Source: Asterias rubens
Taxonomy: Eukaryota; Echinodermata; Asteroidea; Forcipulatida; Asteriidae
Direction: 5' to 3'
NCBI RefSeq assembly: GCF_902459465.1
Contig: NC_047078.1
Span: 4,240,333 to 4,304,332, forward strand
Length of the DNA stretch: 64,000 nt
The translations under genes and the position numbers were made by a program. Below are positions 11,410 through 23,340 of the stretch, piece by piece. The first letter of the stretch is position 1; each line of letters opens with the position of its first letter. A model generated the notes under the pieces. It was given only the letters and a program-made list of their open reading frames with translations. It did no database searches and was not told the origin of the DNA.

Positions 11410-13132
11410 TTTACAAGTTTCAACTAAATTTGTTTGTTTGGTGATCATTACTCAAATAATTATTAGTTTAAATAAGAGTGCACGTCCGTTTTTATGACTC
11501 AATTTAGCAATTCCCTTCTGTTACACTTGATTTTGTCAGCAGTTTTTATATTTACCCCCAAAACACCACCTTGTGGACAAAGCAACTCTAATTTATTCCT
11601 CCATGCATGAAGCAACTATCTTTGTAAGAAGAAAATAAACATTTGTGTGAAATATGCAGGCAGTAGTTTTTTGTTGCTTATGGCCGGCCGACACAGGGGA
11701 TATTATGTAGCCCTACCTTGGCCCTACAATGTAATGCCTCGGATGGGTACTATTAATTTAACGATTTTTGCCAGAACAAGCGGGCAGCCACCAGCCCGGC
11801 CGCCAATTTTTTTTTTGGCAACGTCACAGCCCGAGTTTTTGCCAAAACCCAGATTGGACTATTGAAAGCCATACATGCAAATCAAGAAAAGACTACTGTT
11901 TGTAACAATGTGGCCAGACCAAATTATTCAAAAACTGTGTTGATTTTGTTAAAAACAAAAATTGTTGAGTTAAATTTGGTTAAAACATGGAGGTACGACG
12001 ATTTTTACGTTGAACACTCGGCCGACCATCCTACAAGGTTTGTTTATCAACAAAAGAAAGGTCTAAAAAGTGGAGAAAACAAAACTGCGGCCCGCCGACA
12101 AAGCATGATGGGGATAATATGGTACCGAATCTATAGATTAGTAGGTTCTACGCCGATAATACCCCTTCAGTATTGAAATTAATTTGTACTAAATGCGATT
12201 GTTGCCAGAAACATCGAGCAGAAACAAACGCTCAGCCACCCATCCGCATTTAGAGAGTAAACACAAGTAGTTTGAATTGAAGAGTCAACAACGTGACCCG
12301 TCCCCCATAACCCCATGCTAACAGACTTTATTACACGCTGTGCCAAGAAAACCTTTGAGAGAATGTGCGGCAATTATGTTAATAATTTGTTGTTCATGTT
12401 GTATATCATACAAAAACGTGATCATGCGCGCTGATGACTTTGAGGTTTGTAGGTCAGCTCAAGGTCGCACGTACTGATATCTAGGTCAATGTCAACAAAC
12501 AACAATCGGATAATAATTATTCATAATATGCATGGTGGCGACGTCATAATGAATATTCAGTTTTTGAGCATGTATTCAAAGCATGCTGTTCATTTCTCGC
12601 ACGGTTTTTAAACTAAACTTGTATAAGTCCCGCGGTATTTTACGTAACCAAAATTACGCGTATTTATGTTAAATATTATCAAAAATTGTAACAACACGCA
12701 TAAAACGAAATAGTAAAACAAGACATCTGTCGGTAAGGGCAAAAATTGTTTAAATTGATTAAAAACTAAATTTATTTGTGAAGACCCAAACAGTGAAAGT
12801 AAAAAAAGTACTAGTACAAGTTTATTAATATCGTGCGGTCCGCATGCGTTTTGCTTTTTTAATTGTATGATAATTTTTTGCAGTGTCACCGTCGTTTTTT
12901 TGTGAAGAGATCGCGATCGTGTGTGTGATGTGTGAATTTGTTGAAAATAATATGATGAAACGGTTTCATCATAAACCTCAGTATATTGAGGGAATGGAAC
13001 AGTTGGTGGCAAAGATCTCTGACGAGACGACCTGGCCAAGAATAAGATCACTTCGAGAACTAGGTTGGTGATTTTAAAAGACACAATTTAAGTATATTTA
13101 TTTCGTGTGCTATGTGCCGATTGCGTTTCGTA
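11410..13132. promoter_or_regulatory. shared intergenic region between divergent PEX19 and LRRC58
   Basis: PEX19 starts at 11409 going left and LRRC58 starts at about 13133 going right, so this 1.7-kb stretch must hold both promoters unless they lie in unseen 5' exons. I see no clear TATA box beside either start. It contains a dispersed repeat at about 11860-12070. Small open frames at 12608-13084 show no family features and are treated as chance. Confidence 0.6.
11860..12070 (+). repeat. dispersed repeat, copy 1
   Basis: The stretch from GAAAGCCATACATGCAAATC through GTTTATCAACAAAAGAAAGG recurs in reverse complement at about 31480-31730. Shared words are TTTGTAACAATGT, ACACTCGGCCG and TTTGTTTATCAACAAAAGAA. 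No TIRs or coding sequence were seen. Confidence 0.6.
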
Positions 13133-16100
13133 ATGGCCCACCGGAGAGGCGACCCAACCACGGCCGGTGAAGACGCCGTTGAACAGCTCGCCAAAGCGTC
13201 GTTGTCTCGCAAGCATTTAACGGAGTTTCCGGACCATGAATTCACCGGACAAGAAGACAAAGTAAACATCATTGATTTGAGTCGAAATTCTCTCACCTCC
13301 ATACCACAAACTATTCACGTTTACACGAATATAGTCGATTTGGACATCAGTAACAACAGGATTACGGAAATCCCCGGAGAAATTGTTGGATTGACAAATC
13401 TTCGAACATTGAACTGTAAAAATAACCAACTTAAAAATGATTCGCTACCGAAAGATTTCGGTGATTTCACTGCATTAGAGACGGTGAATTTTGGAGGAAA
13501 TCTCATGTTGAATTTCCCTATGCAACTCGCCGAAATCACGTCGTTGAAAGCTATTCATCTCGGTGGAAACAGAATTCGGCAAGTTCCACCTGAAATAAAA
13601 AATCTCTCCAGGTGAGTTGTGAAATGTTTTTATTATTATTTTTTTTGAAAGTGAGAGAAGTTTTCTGTTAAAATAAAACATAAACATGATATTCGTGATA
13701 TTAATTGATACTAGTGAATACAAAACTATAATCTTATCACATTGGCCCTAACTCTGGTGCTGTACTCCTTAATTTAATTAAGTTTAATTTAAAATAATTT
13801 TGACATTTTGGGTTCTTTGGTTATGGTCCGAACAAATTAATTGCAGATGTCAACAATTTTTTAGAGGAGAACAGGTCTAGGGATTTAACTGTTACCCTCT
13901 TTCTATCATGTCGACTGTCAGGAAGATGGTGGGTTCAGCCTAGTTGCGATAACGTAACCCTCCTGCCCGCCTGGCGGCCGTCTGGAGTAGGGTTACGTTA
14001 TCGCAACTAGGTTCAGCCATGGTCAGCCTACTCCTAGAACTATGATGTTCATTACAGCGCTATCAACTCAACATTTCATCGTGGAGAGGATGGTGGAATA
14101 AACCATAGTTCTAGGAGTAGGTTCAGCCCTGGAGCGCTTTTTTTTTTCCAACTGCAGATTCTAAAATTCAGAAAAAAAATGTACAGCGCCCCAGTAAGCA
14201 GTTGAATATTGGTTCTGAATCTGAAACTGTAATTGTATTGTTGTATTGTAATCACTGTTCAAGTTCAAGGAAAGAAAAAGAAGAAATTAATACTAATCAT
14301 CGAAAGAATAATGATTAAATAGGCCCAAGTTCTTCAACGAAACGCTGGTTTATTCACTTTTGTTAAAATGAAAGTTCCATTCACTATTCATTTTTGTTTC
14401 AAGGAATGGAGGAGAAATACATGTAGGCCCATGGTCTTCAATGATACCCTTGTTTAAATTTACTTTCTTCAATGAAATAAAAGTTTTCTTCACTATTCAA
14501 GGAAAGAAGAAGAAGAAAAGGGCCCAAGCTCTTGATTGAGACACTGGTTTATTCACTTTGAAAGTTTCATTCACTATTGCTTTCATAAAAAGAAGAACAA
14601 AATATAGGCCAAAGTTCTTCAAGGAGACAATCTGCTTTTGTTAACTTTCAATAAAACAAAAGTTTCATACACTTATTTCAACATGTTCAAAGGAAGGAGA
14701 ATATATAGCAAAAGTTCTTCAATGGGACCCTGGTTTATTCACTTTCAATGAGAATGAAAGTTTCATTCAACTTACTTTTAACTTTTAAAGGAAGAAGAAA
14801 TAGCCAAAGTTCTTCAATGGGACACTGGTTTTAATATTCACTTCCTATGAAATGAAAGTTTCATTCACTTACTATTCAAAGGAAGAAGAGAAAATAGGCC
14901 AAAGTTCTTCACTGAGACACTGGTTTATTCACTTTCAATGAAATAAAGGTTTCATTCAGTTATTTCAAAGGAAGAAAAAAATAATAACAAATAACAGAAG
15001 TTCTTCAATGAGATTACCGGTAGTTTATTCACTTTCAATGAAAGAAAGTTTCAATGAAATGAAAGTTTCATTCACTTACATTCAAAGAAAGAAGAAGAAA
15101 GAAATAGGCCCAAGTATTTCAATGAGACACTGGGTTACTAACTTTCAAAAGGTCTTAAGTCTAAGATGAGATGCATAATGCCCTATGGGCAGCAGATGAA
15201 GAGGAGCTGTTCTCTTCCGTACATGTAGTCCATTCGGGACAAAAAGCAAAGTGCTTCTTAATGACTTCCTTTCCAAGCTAAGTGACTATAAGGGTTGAAA
15301 CCTAAGCCCTGTTTGCCATCTAAGGGGTACTCTCAGAAATTACAGGTGTCTTCAGGGGTGTGTGTGTGTGTGGGTTGGGGGGGGGGTGACAGACAGAAAA
15401 GTAATTTAAATTGAAAAACATCTTCTTAGAGGAGACTTAGAAGAAAAAACAAAAGAATAGATCTATAAAGTGTGCCCACAGAAAGATGTTTGAAAAAGCT
15501 TGCCCGCTGTTTCAGTTTAATAGACCGACCCAGTAGGCTCCGCCCACGACGCACGTGTGAGCAAGAACACGTGGGGCTCTCCAATGCCTTTCTGCACAAC
15601 TCTGCCGCGCGCACCAAGCATGCGCGCACGCATGTCGGACCTTAGTGTCGGACCTTCGTTGCGTTGTGATTGGTCAATACGCAATGGGGTGGAGCTTAAT
15701 GGATTGGTCTATTTATCATCCAAAACCACAGTGGATGACATTATTATACAGTAGGAGGGTTGACTGTGTACTGTGTATGCACATGATAATACATACCACA
15801 GTGCAGGTCTAAGTAGTAACATACAATGTAGTTCCGTTCAAAATCGCAGTGGACGATACCAAATACATAGTAATACTACAGTAGGACATGTACATGTTTG
15901 TAGGGGGTTGAATGTGTACTGTGCTGCACTTATGTATTTATTCAAAATCACAAGTGTTGATAAATGGTCAGACAGTAGGAGGGTTGAAGGCCTTGTACTT
16001 AATGGTTATTTTCTTGGTGCCCTTGAAATGCTCTGCAAACTAACAATTTCCTCAGGGTGCCCTTTTTACCAAGGAGAAAACGCCTTGGTGCCCTTGCCCT

Positions 16101-17420
16101 TTTAAAAAACGGAGCATATACATGTACAGGCCAGATAATTTATGGACATATTTTGTTTTCTCTCGTCCACTTTGCAGTCTTGAGTACCTGTACCTAGGGG
16201 GCAACCAGCTGACGAGCATCCCAGTAGAAATCGGTCTCCTCCAACGTCTGAAGTGTCTTAGCCTGTGTGATAACCGCATCGAGGTGGTACCTCCCGAACT
16301 TATCAACCTCCGGCAACTCAAGTCGCTCAGTCTACACAACAATCGCATCACCACACTGCCGCTCCAGATCATCTCCCTGGGGGAGCTATGCGAGTTGAGT
16401 TTGCGTGGGAACCCCTTGGTCGTACGCTTTGTGCGCGACTTGACGTGGAAGCCACCGACGCTCTTGGAGCTGTCCGGACGTGTTGTTAAGAATCGAGGGA
16501 TTCCGTACACGCTGGAAGACCTGCCTTCAAGTTTGATTGAGTACCTGAACTCGGCGAGACATTGTTTGAATCCCAAATGCTCAGGTATGGAGGACTAAAA
16601 CTAAAATTAAAAGAATGATAATGTTTTTACAATACATGGCGGTAATGTGAAGCACTGTATACTCAGTAATTTCCAATTTCCTAGTAACAAAAACCCCACA
16701 AACATGTGACTTGGGTGGAATTCAAACCCATGCCCTTTGCCCTGTCTATTTAAAGTATAGTCCATCGAGATTGCCTGGTAGCCAGGGGCAGTCCAAATAT
16801 GTATTTAAGGAGCAGGTACTGCATCTGTTTTCTGATGCAAATTTACATGTAACATCTAAAATAAATCTTATAAAAACAATACGAAGGAAGCAGTGCAAAT
16901 AAAAAATATTGTTTGTAATGTCTGGCCGACCTGACCAACATACTGACCAGAGGCAAACACAGTCTGACAGTTGCGGTGACCGCTCCTTTTCTGTTCTGGC
17001 CCCCCAGGTTATGGAACAGTCTACCTAACAACATCAGACAATCCCCTACATGTACAAAATAGATTTTTAAGACGTCACTCAAATCTCGCCTGATTACAAG
17101 AGCTTACTGTACGGCGCCATGAGCAATGATCGTTGGTATGGTGGCATATAAATATTACGACTGATTGATGGTCCCAATTTTAAAATAAGTTTTCTTTTAT
17201 CCAATCCACAGATGTGTATTTCAGCTCCCACGTCGAGCACATCAAATTTGTAGATTTCTGCGGTAAATATCGACTGCCACTACTACAGTATCTGTGCTCA
17301 CCAAACTGTTCATCTAACAGCGGCTACAGTAGCAGCAACTACACCAGCAGCAGCGATACGGAGTCGGAAGACGAGGGAATGGTGCCTTCTAATAAGATGA
17401 AGAAAGTGCTGTTAGGATGA
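13133..17420 (+). CDS. LRRC58: LRRC58, leucine-rich repeat-containing protein 58 (3 exons, complete)
   Basis: Exons 13133-13611, 16178-16584 and 17212-17420 sum to 1095 nt, or 364 residues (human 371). The borders are clean (AG|GTGAGT, TTTGCAG|T, G|GTATGG, CACAG|AT). Residues about 30-240 are an uninterrupted series of LRRs of the L..L.L..N.I..IP type. After the repeats come GNPLVVRFVRDLT and PPTLLELSGR. The third exon has HIKFVDFCGKYRLPL, a Cys-rich CSPNC, an acidic Ser-rich tract and the terminal KMKKVLLG. These C-terminal signatures match vertebrate LRRC58 almost word for word and separate it from other LRR proteins. In mammals it has recently been linked to cullin-RING ubiquitin ligases as a substrate receptor for cysteine dioxygenase (family knowledge, from memory). 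An in-frame ATG at 13112 would add seven residues; I prefer 13133 (G at -3, G at +4). Confidence 0.97.
13942..14008. repeat. 67-bp hairpin, copy 2
   Basis: It has the same AGTTGCGATAACGTAACCCT arm as at 10639-10699, with a GC-rich loop. The copy is just inside LRRC58 intron 1, so the two hairpins lie on either side of the PEX19/LRRC58 divergent start region. Confidence 0.9.
14027..14121. repeat. inverted repeat with CCTACTCCTAGAACTATG ends
   Basis: The exact 18-bp end CCTACTCCTAGAACTATG at 14027-14044 is inverted at 14104-14121, directly after the preceding hairpin. It is a short MITE-like element without coding sequence. Confidence 0.85.
14327..15150. repeat. minisatellite, about 9 units of 80-105 bp
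   Basis: The unit reads roughly: AAGTTCTTCAATGAGACACT, GGTTTATTCACTTTCAATGA, AATGAAAGTTTCATTCACTT, then A/G-rich AAGGAAGAAGAAAATAGGCC. The copies are diverged but in register across LRRC58 intron 1. No coding frame runs through it. Confidence 0.8.
15700..16000. repeat. degenerate tandem repeat in LRRC58 intron 1
   Basis: About three loose copies of a unit contain CAAAA.C.CAGTGGA..ATA, TACAGTAGGA and GGTTGA.TGTGTACTGTG. A simple (GT)n/(G)n tract precedes it at about 15358-15388. Confidence 0.6.
16012..16128. repeat. dispersed repeat containing ACCAAGGAGAAAACGCCTTGG
   Basis: GCCCTTGAAATGCTC, CAATTTCCTCA, GCCCTTT..ACCAAGGAGA and GCCTTGGTGCCCTTGCCCTTT occur in order. Other copies are at about 26373-26480 and 32784-32850. 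Confidence 0.65.
16650..16865 (-). mobile_element. SINE family 2 fragment
   Basis: Read on the minus strand it has a degenerate tRNA-like B box, GGGTTTGAATTCC, and the family tail (ACTGAGTATACAGTGC). It lies at the start of LRRC58 intron 2. Confidence 0.55.
16916..17160 (+). pseudogene. 3' fragment of a LINE reverse-transcriptase ORF
   Basis: In one frame it reads RSFSVLAP, and after a C-run frame slip LWNSLPNNIRQSP, then after a stop FKTSLKSRLI. This is the characteristic C-terminal end of non-LTR retrotransposon polyproteins. It is followed by a short tail ending ATATAAATATTACGACTGATTG. With stop codons and a frame slip it is dead. It sits in LRRC58 intron 2. Confidence 0.7.
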
Positions 17421-17487
17421 GTGGCGCCATTTTCCCGATGGTCGTTTCTATCCTCCATGCTTTGCATGCCGTCCTTGGACAATCATG

Positions 17488-18110
17488 GGGCCCAAATTCA
17501 TTGAGCTGCTTAGCACAAATAGTTTGAGTAGCTAAGCACAATTGTCATACCCTCCTTCAATAATCCTCCTCCCCCCCCCCCCCCCCAAGGAAAAAAAAAG
17601 ATTTGTGAATGGTTTTTGCATGATGACACGCTACTGCATGTCAAATGCAATGACAATTTGATATAGTTTTGTAAACTTCTGATATGGGCCCAAATTCATA
17701 CGTAGATGTGGAGCTGCTTAGCACAGAATGTAGCTAAGCACAATTGTCAAACCCTCTTTCGACGACCCTCCCCAAGGAAAAAAAAACGGTTTGTGAACAG
17801 TTTTTGTATGATACATTTACTGCATGTCAAATGCGCAATGAAGTTTGATATTGTTATAAGGCATCCTGATCTGGGCCCAAATTCAAAGAGCTGCTAAGCA
17901 CTAGAGTAGCTAAACACAAGTTTCTTCTCTCCTCCACGCTATGCATGTCCTTCTTCGACATTGCTGGAGCCGCAAGAAAAAAGAAAAAAAAGAGCTGTGA
18001 ATGTTTTTGTATGATACACGTACTGCGTATCAAATGCCCAATGAAATATTTTGGGCCCAAATTCATACATGGTAAAGAGCTGCTCAGCACAAAAAGTAAC
18101 TACATGTAAG
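17488..18110. repeat. 180-198-bp tandem repeat in the LRRC58 3' region
   Basis: Four starts of GGGCCCAAATTCA lie near 17488, 17686, 17872 and 18053. Each is followed by AGCTGCTTAGCACA, GTAGCTAAGCACAA, a C-rich/A-rich tract and TGTATGATACA..TACTGC. The array begins about 70 bp after the LRRC58 stop codon, so it is probably in the 3' UTR. Confidence 0.75.
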
Positions 18111-18179
18111 CAGAAATAAATTTATGCTAACAGGCAACCTCGGGAACAACAATACAAACCCTCAATCGAGTCCTCACAT

Positions 18180-18730
18180 TATATGTAACCATTTACTGTT
18201 AATGGTATTGTGTGCTTAATATTGGTATTTTCAAAGCTGTATATTATTTATAAGAAAGAGACTCGTAAATTCTGTGTTTCTGGGATGTGTAGTTTGCATT
18301 TTCGCTGGCTCAGTGCTAGATGGTCGTTGATAGCAAATTCATATTTTGTTATGATCAAAAGTTTGGGTCATCTGTTGGTAAATAATCAAACAAATAAATG
18401 GTCATAAAAACATGCACTTCAGCTGTTCAAAGAAATATGGCTTGGATCATTCAAAAATTTGAGGCTGAGAAACGATTCTTTCATGGATTTACAATGTTTG
18501 TACACCATCTACAGTATAGACATTGATAGAGTTTTTGTTTTCGACGATGGATGGTTCTGCGAGGGTAATGATAATGTTTTGGCGTCATCTGCGTGCTAAA
18601 TATTGGTCACTTCAAAGCTGTACTATTTATTTAAAAAAAGGCAAAACAAAGACTCTTTAATTCTGTAATTCTGGGATGTGTAATTTACATTTTGTCTGCT
18701 CAGTGCTAGTCGACTTTGAGGAAGACGTCC
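18180..18730. repeat. two-copy tandem duplication
   Basis: TGTGCTTAATATTGG through TCTGGGATGTGTAGTTTGCA to CTCAGTGCTAG (about 18209-18320) recurs diverged at about 18590-18710 (GTGCTAAATATTGG, TCTGGGATGTGTAATTTACA, CTCAGTGCTAG). The spacing is about 380 bp. Confidence 0.65.
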
Positions 18731-19792
18731 CTCAATTTCTACGACAGTCTTTGGGATGAATCTGCTTAAAAGGAGGGAGTCTTTATTTCGTGGGGAGGCA
18801 CAAGTTAATTAAATCTTATCATTCAGTTTTCGGTAAACATACCGGTTCTTGGAAAATTTCATCAGTTTTTGTTGTCACATTGCAGGGGAAATTGAGAGGG
18901 ATAGTTTTTGTATGCATGTCAGTAATCACGCTTGATTTGACAGAGGCAATTAATTTTCTTGACTAGGCAGTATTTTAGAGGAATATTTGAACTTTGTGAT
19001 TTGTGACTTTTTATGCTGAAAACTACCAATAATACCATCACAGAACCATCCGTCATCGAAAGCTAAACAAAAATCTTATATCAGGGTTTTAAACAACGAC
19101 CGTTTGACTTGGCATTCTTTTACTTTAACTCATAAATGTATTTGCTAACTGCCTCGACGTTCCTGCTAACAATGGACTAAAGAGCCATAGGCCAGTGAAT
19201 TTGGTTTACGGCCAGTAAACTCACGACTTGATAAGTCTGACAGTCTTATGTTTTCTGTACATAGTAAAGAGTATTTGTGATATACATGTATAAAAAAAAT
19301 CATAGATTGAGATTTTTTAAAAGAGCTTACTTTAGTGCAAACAAGTTTTGTTTTAAGTGTTTTTTTCACATAAAATTCTATCTAGAGTCAAATATTCTAT
19401 CTATTGTTTTTCTTATTTTGAAAAAGTTGTTTTATTTTATTTAGTTATACTGTGTTGATCTGGTTCCATGTTTAGTGCTCATGATAACTTGTGACGTTTC
19501 TCATTCCACAATGGAGCCAGACTGTACACTGTTAACCTGTTGTCGTAGGCATTTTCGAAACAACGGCTTGAGCTTTGACACTTGCCTAGGCTCTATCAGC
19601 CATTTTGGAATCATGTACATTCTGTATGGAACTCTGGAATGGTGGACAAAGCCAATGGTGAAGCCAATGGCAAAGTCGACGCTGCAGCCGGAGTTTCAAA
19701 ATGGCCTTTGGTTTCTTGCATTTTTTATACAACATAAACAAAAGGAGAAGTTTGATCAAATTTATTTTATTACTGATTTGTTTATTTGGCAT
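18731..19792. other. no feature recognised
   Basis: AT-rich intergenic DNA downstream of LRRC58. Open frames here are short, lack family motifs and overlap on both strands. A distal LRRC58 poly(A) site could lie in this interval, but I cannot choose among several AATAAA-like words. Confidence 0.4.
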
Positions 19793-20119
19793 GAAGGCAC
19801 TGGAGACTGTTGGTAATTCCTCAAAATAATTGTTGAGCATAAAACTTTTTTGATGGAGAGCTGTTGATAGTAACAAACATTTTGAGAGACGGCTTCCTCT
19901 GAAGTTTTCTCAGCCAAATAATAACGGACTTCAGGCCTGGAACGTTTTTTAGGCATCTAAAAGCACACATACTCGTGCAATTTGTGAGCATTTTTTCTCC
20001 CAATTATTCATGTTATTCTCTTGCAAATTCGATGACCAATTTTCACAGATTTGTTAATCGGGAAACACAAAGTGGGGATACTGGTCTTTGACAAATACAT
20101 TTTTTACCAAAAGTAAACC
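19793..20119. mobile_element. degenerate family A MITE
   Basis: It starts AAGGCACTGGAGACTGTTGGTAATT-like and continues with the family landmarks GAGAGCTGTTGATAGTA and CCTCTGAAGT. It runs to ACTGGTCTTTGACAAATACA but lacks a recognisable right terminus. A simple (TACATG)n stretch follows at about 20161-20195. Confidence 0.65.
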
Positions 20120-20782
20120 CTGTCTTTTCAAAAACTCAGTACATTTAGTAAATTGTTACTACATGTACATGTACATGTACGTTGTGTACATGTGTACCAG
20201 CAAGCCAATGAAGCAAGCAATTGTAAATTTAATAAAATAATTTAATTGTTTTTTTAATTTTGTAACTTAATGTACCAATTGGAGTGTATTAAAGATCGTT
20301 TTTTTCTACTGCACATGGAACCTGATGAATAAAAAAAAAAAATAAAAACCACAACAGATGTTCAGGTTAAACAGTTGTTAAGTTTGTGTGTATTTGATGT
20401 TAGCTGTCTATGCAACAATTGAACAGAAATGTGTAATTAATTTAAAAGGCATGGTTCACTTTGTTGCCGTGATAACATAAAAAAAAGAAAATTTGTTTTT
20501 GTCTGTATGAATTTTGACAGACGATCAAGAGACAGAAACGTACAAAACTTTTGAAAATACCTAGGACAATGTACAAAATTAATTTAGCATGCAACATTTT
20601 TTATACATGGCGGGTGGATATAAATATGGTTTACAAAGTGGGGATCCCAGACCTTTTTTTTTGAAGTGCCTATAACTAAACCACTTATTGTTGGCAGTTT
20701 TTGTTTTCGTGCAATGCCTCAAAATAGAAACTTGTACATTTAACTTTCTCAAATCTTTCTCAGAAATATGCGGCCAAACACA

Positions 20783-20880
20783 GGTGTCACGACTCACTGG
20801 GATTCGAACCCACACTCAACTGATCAGAAACACAAAAAGCTTGAGTCGGGTGCTCTTAACTGCTAGGCCAAGACACACCA
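20783..20880 (-). mobile_element. SINE family 1 head
   Basis: Read on the minus strand it gives TTGGCCTAGCAGTTAAGAGC, a CTCAAGCTTTT anticodon-like region, then CTGATCAG and GTGGGTTCGAATCCCAGTG. This is the tRNA-like head of the SINE also seen at 5987-6252. Confidence 0.7.
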
Positions 20881-21196
20881 CATTGTATTCAGATGAACTT
20901 TTCACATGAGACTTATTGTATTGTACCAGTCTTTATAATTTTACCATTGAACATTATATGCATACACTAGGAGCAAGTTCGAGTGCGCACAATGGTTTCA
21001 ACCCAGGCTGGTCGACCATTGGTTGACAACTGGTCGACCATTTTGAACCACCCTTGAGCTCATGGTTTATTCACTGGTCCCAACAGCATGTTCCATTCTA
21101 ACATGTGTTAAGCGCAGAGGGGAACCAGTGACACTATAGCGAAAAGGTGGAAAGGTTGACTATACTTCCAAATGAGTGGTTCGATTGATAGTAATA

Positions 21197-21290
21197 ATAA
21201 TATCGAAGTCTTATATAGCGCACGTATCTACCAAACAAGGTACTCAGGGCGCTGAGTATATATATACAAACTTTCAGAATGATAGGTAAT
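21197..21290 (-). repeat. retroelement 3' tail, copy 1
   Basis: On the minus strand: TTCTGAAAGTTTGTATATAT, ACTCAGCGCCCTGAGTACC and GCGCTATATAAGACTTCGA, followed by ATT trinucleotide repeats. The same tail is on the plus strand at 23866-23943. Such tails commonly end non-LTR elements (inference). Confidence 0.6.
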
Positions 21291-21531
21291 AATTGCAGTG
21301 ATGAGACCCAATTATATTGAGTGCGTCACTGTGATGTACATTTTAGTAGTTTACCATGGGTCGACTATTATATACATGTACTCACTCAAACTTGCTCTAG
21401 GTTGACACAAACCCATCTATGGCCCTACAGGTCATAAAGGTGTGTGCCAAGGCATGTGTGGTACAGTGTCACATACAGCAATCATCAATCGAAACCACAT
21501 CCACACAAAAACAGTCAAACATTAAAGGCAC

Positions 21532-22009
21532 TGCATACCTTTGGTAATTGTCAAAGACCAGGGGTCGATTTCACAAGTAACTCGTCCTTAACTTAGGACT
21601 AATCTTAAGGTCTTCATGCTACAGTGCAGGGTTGGAGCTCATCCTAAGTGCTAAGATTAATCCTAAGTTAAGAAGTGTTTTGTGAAATGACGGCAGTATT
21701 CTCCCTTGGCGTATCCCATCATTTGTTCAAAATAACACTCTGTGAACATTTTGACTCAATAATGTCGTCAAAGTTGCAAGAGAATAATGAAACAAACAAA
21801 AACTTGTTGCACAAATTGTTGTGCTTTCAGATGCCTAATACATGTAAAAGGATCCAGGCTTCAATTACATCATTCTCAAAAACTACATTACTTCAGAGGG
21901 AGCAATTTCTCACAAGAATGTATACTATCAACAGTTCCCTATTATTTGTTACCAAGTAAGTTTTTATGCTAACAATTGTTTTGAGTCCAATAGTGTCCAG
22001 TGCCTTTAA
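21532..22009. mobile_element. family A MITE with a nested element
   Basis: TTAAAGGCACTGCATACCTT at the left and GTGTCCAGTGCCTTTAA at the right bound this copy. The segment 21561-21695 is a second element with inverted ends (TCGATTTCACAA and TTGTGAAAT.), rich in CTTAACTTAGGA and CTAAGTTAAG arms. It was inserted just inside the left TIR, so it is younger. Confidence 0.8.
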
Positions 22010-22387
22010 GGTGATCCATTTGGCACTCTGTTGGGAACAGGAAAGGAACCAAGGTAGTTATACCTTAAAGGTGTTTTACAGGATTGGTTAAAAAAAGTCT
22101 GAATTTAAGACTGATTATGAAGTTCATGATAACTAGAACCATTTTGCCTCTGAATTAAAGTCCCATTGAAGAAAACTCTATCTGAACCCCCCCCCCCCAA
22201 AAAAAAAAAACCCAAAAAACAAAACAACATGCAAAAGGGAAAAGCTGATTTGTTACAAATGTGGTCTTCACTATATTCTCCTGACCCAACACAACGGATT
22301 AAACCAAAATTGTCAAGTGGTACACCAAGTAAGTTCTTATTGCAGTTAATTTTCAGAATCATCATTCCCAAGCTATATACAGACCCT

Positions 22388-22462
22388 TTAAAGGGAAGGT
22401 ACACTATTGTGAGAGTGAGAGACTGGTCTTTGACAATTACCAATAGTGTCCAGTGTCTTTAA
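22388..22462. mobile_element. 75-bp internally deleted family A MITE
   Basis: It keeps only the two ends: TTAAAGGGAAGGTACACTAT at the left and TTGACAATTACCAATAGTG...TCTTTAA at the right. It is bounded by TTAA on both sides. Confidence 0.8.
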
Positions 22463-22909
22463 ACTTACTCATTGTGAATCAGATCCCATGATCACAAGAA
22501 ACTTCTCAGCAAAATGAAAACCCAAAATAAGCATGGAAACCAAAACCACACCTAAATGGAAAGTATACAATTAGTTTTTGGAAATGCGATTGTTTTATAT
22601 CCTTTTTCTATATACATGTAAATGTATACAATATAAATAAATTGTGTTTTTTGCGAAAGTTGCGGCATTTTTGAGATATTGTAGAAACTCTGAAGCGAAT
22701 ATGTTCATGCAGGAATAACCTCTAATAGGAATACACAACCTGAGAAACATTTCTGACAGAATCGCTTCTCAGATTCAAATTTGGGGCATACAAACTGATA
22801 TCTTTTTACATCACCACATTACTGTGTTTCTCAAAATTCCTTGGTACTATCAGAAAACGTTGTGTTGTGGGCTTCTGACTGTTTCCTGCAAATGTACCTC
22901 CATGCCGCT

Positions 22910-23340
22910 TCTAACCATTGCCATTAGTTTTAAGAGTGATTACCAAACGTATACATTGTACATTCTCTTTAGAAAAGCAAACTAATACAGACTTGTAGCC
23001 TTTGGGATTTAGTCCTGCCGTTTGCTAAAACCTTGTCGAGATACAAGACGAATTTATATTAACATTGGCTGATGCAACTTTATCGGTGTCGACCTTACTG
23101 TACATGCCATTGATTATGGTTGCACTCCCATCTTACCAAAAGTTTTTATTGCCATTAATTGTCAGAGCGATTACCAAACGTTTACATTTCCTCTAAAAAA
23201 GCAAACTAATACATAGACCTCAGGATTAAGTCCAGCTGTTCAAAACCTAGAACAGACAAGATCAATTTATGTAAACACTGGCTGACGCAACTTAATCGTT
23301 GTCTACCAGACTAGTGTCTACCGTCCTACATGCAATTCTT
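22910..23340. repeat. two-copy tandem duplication of about 235 bp
   Basis: TGCCATTA, GATTACCAAACGT, AAAAGCAAACTAATACA and TGGCTGATGCAACTT..ATCG at about 22920-23090 are repeated in the same order at about 23150-23310. The two units are moderately diverged. Confidence 0.65.

Noticed and set aside
12608-13084. 158-residue minus-strand open frame upstream of LRRC58
   Set aside because: No recognisable motif, AT-driven composition and position in the divergent promoter; probably chance.
19475-19816. 113-residue open frame
   Set aside because: It runs into a MITE and has no family features.
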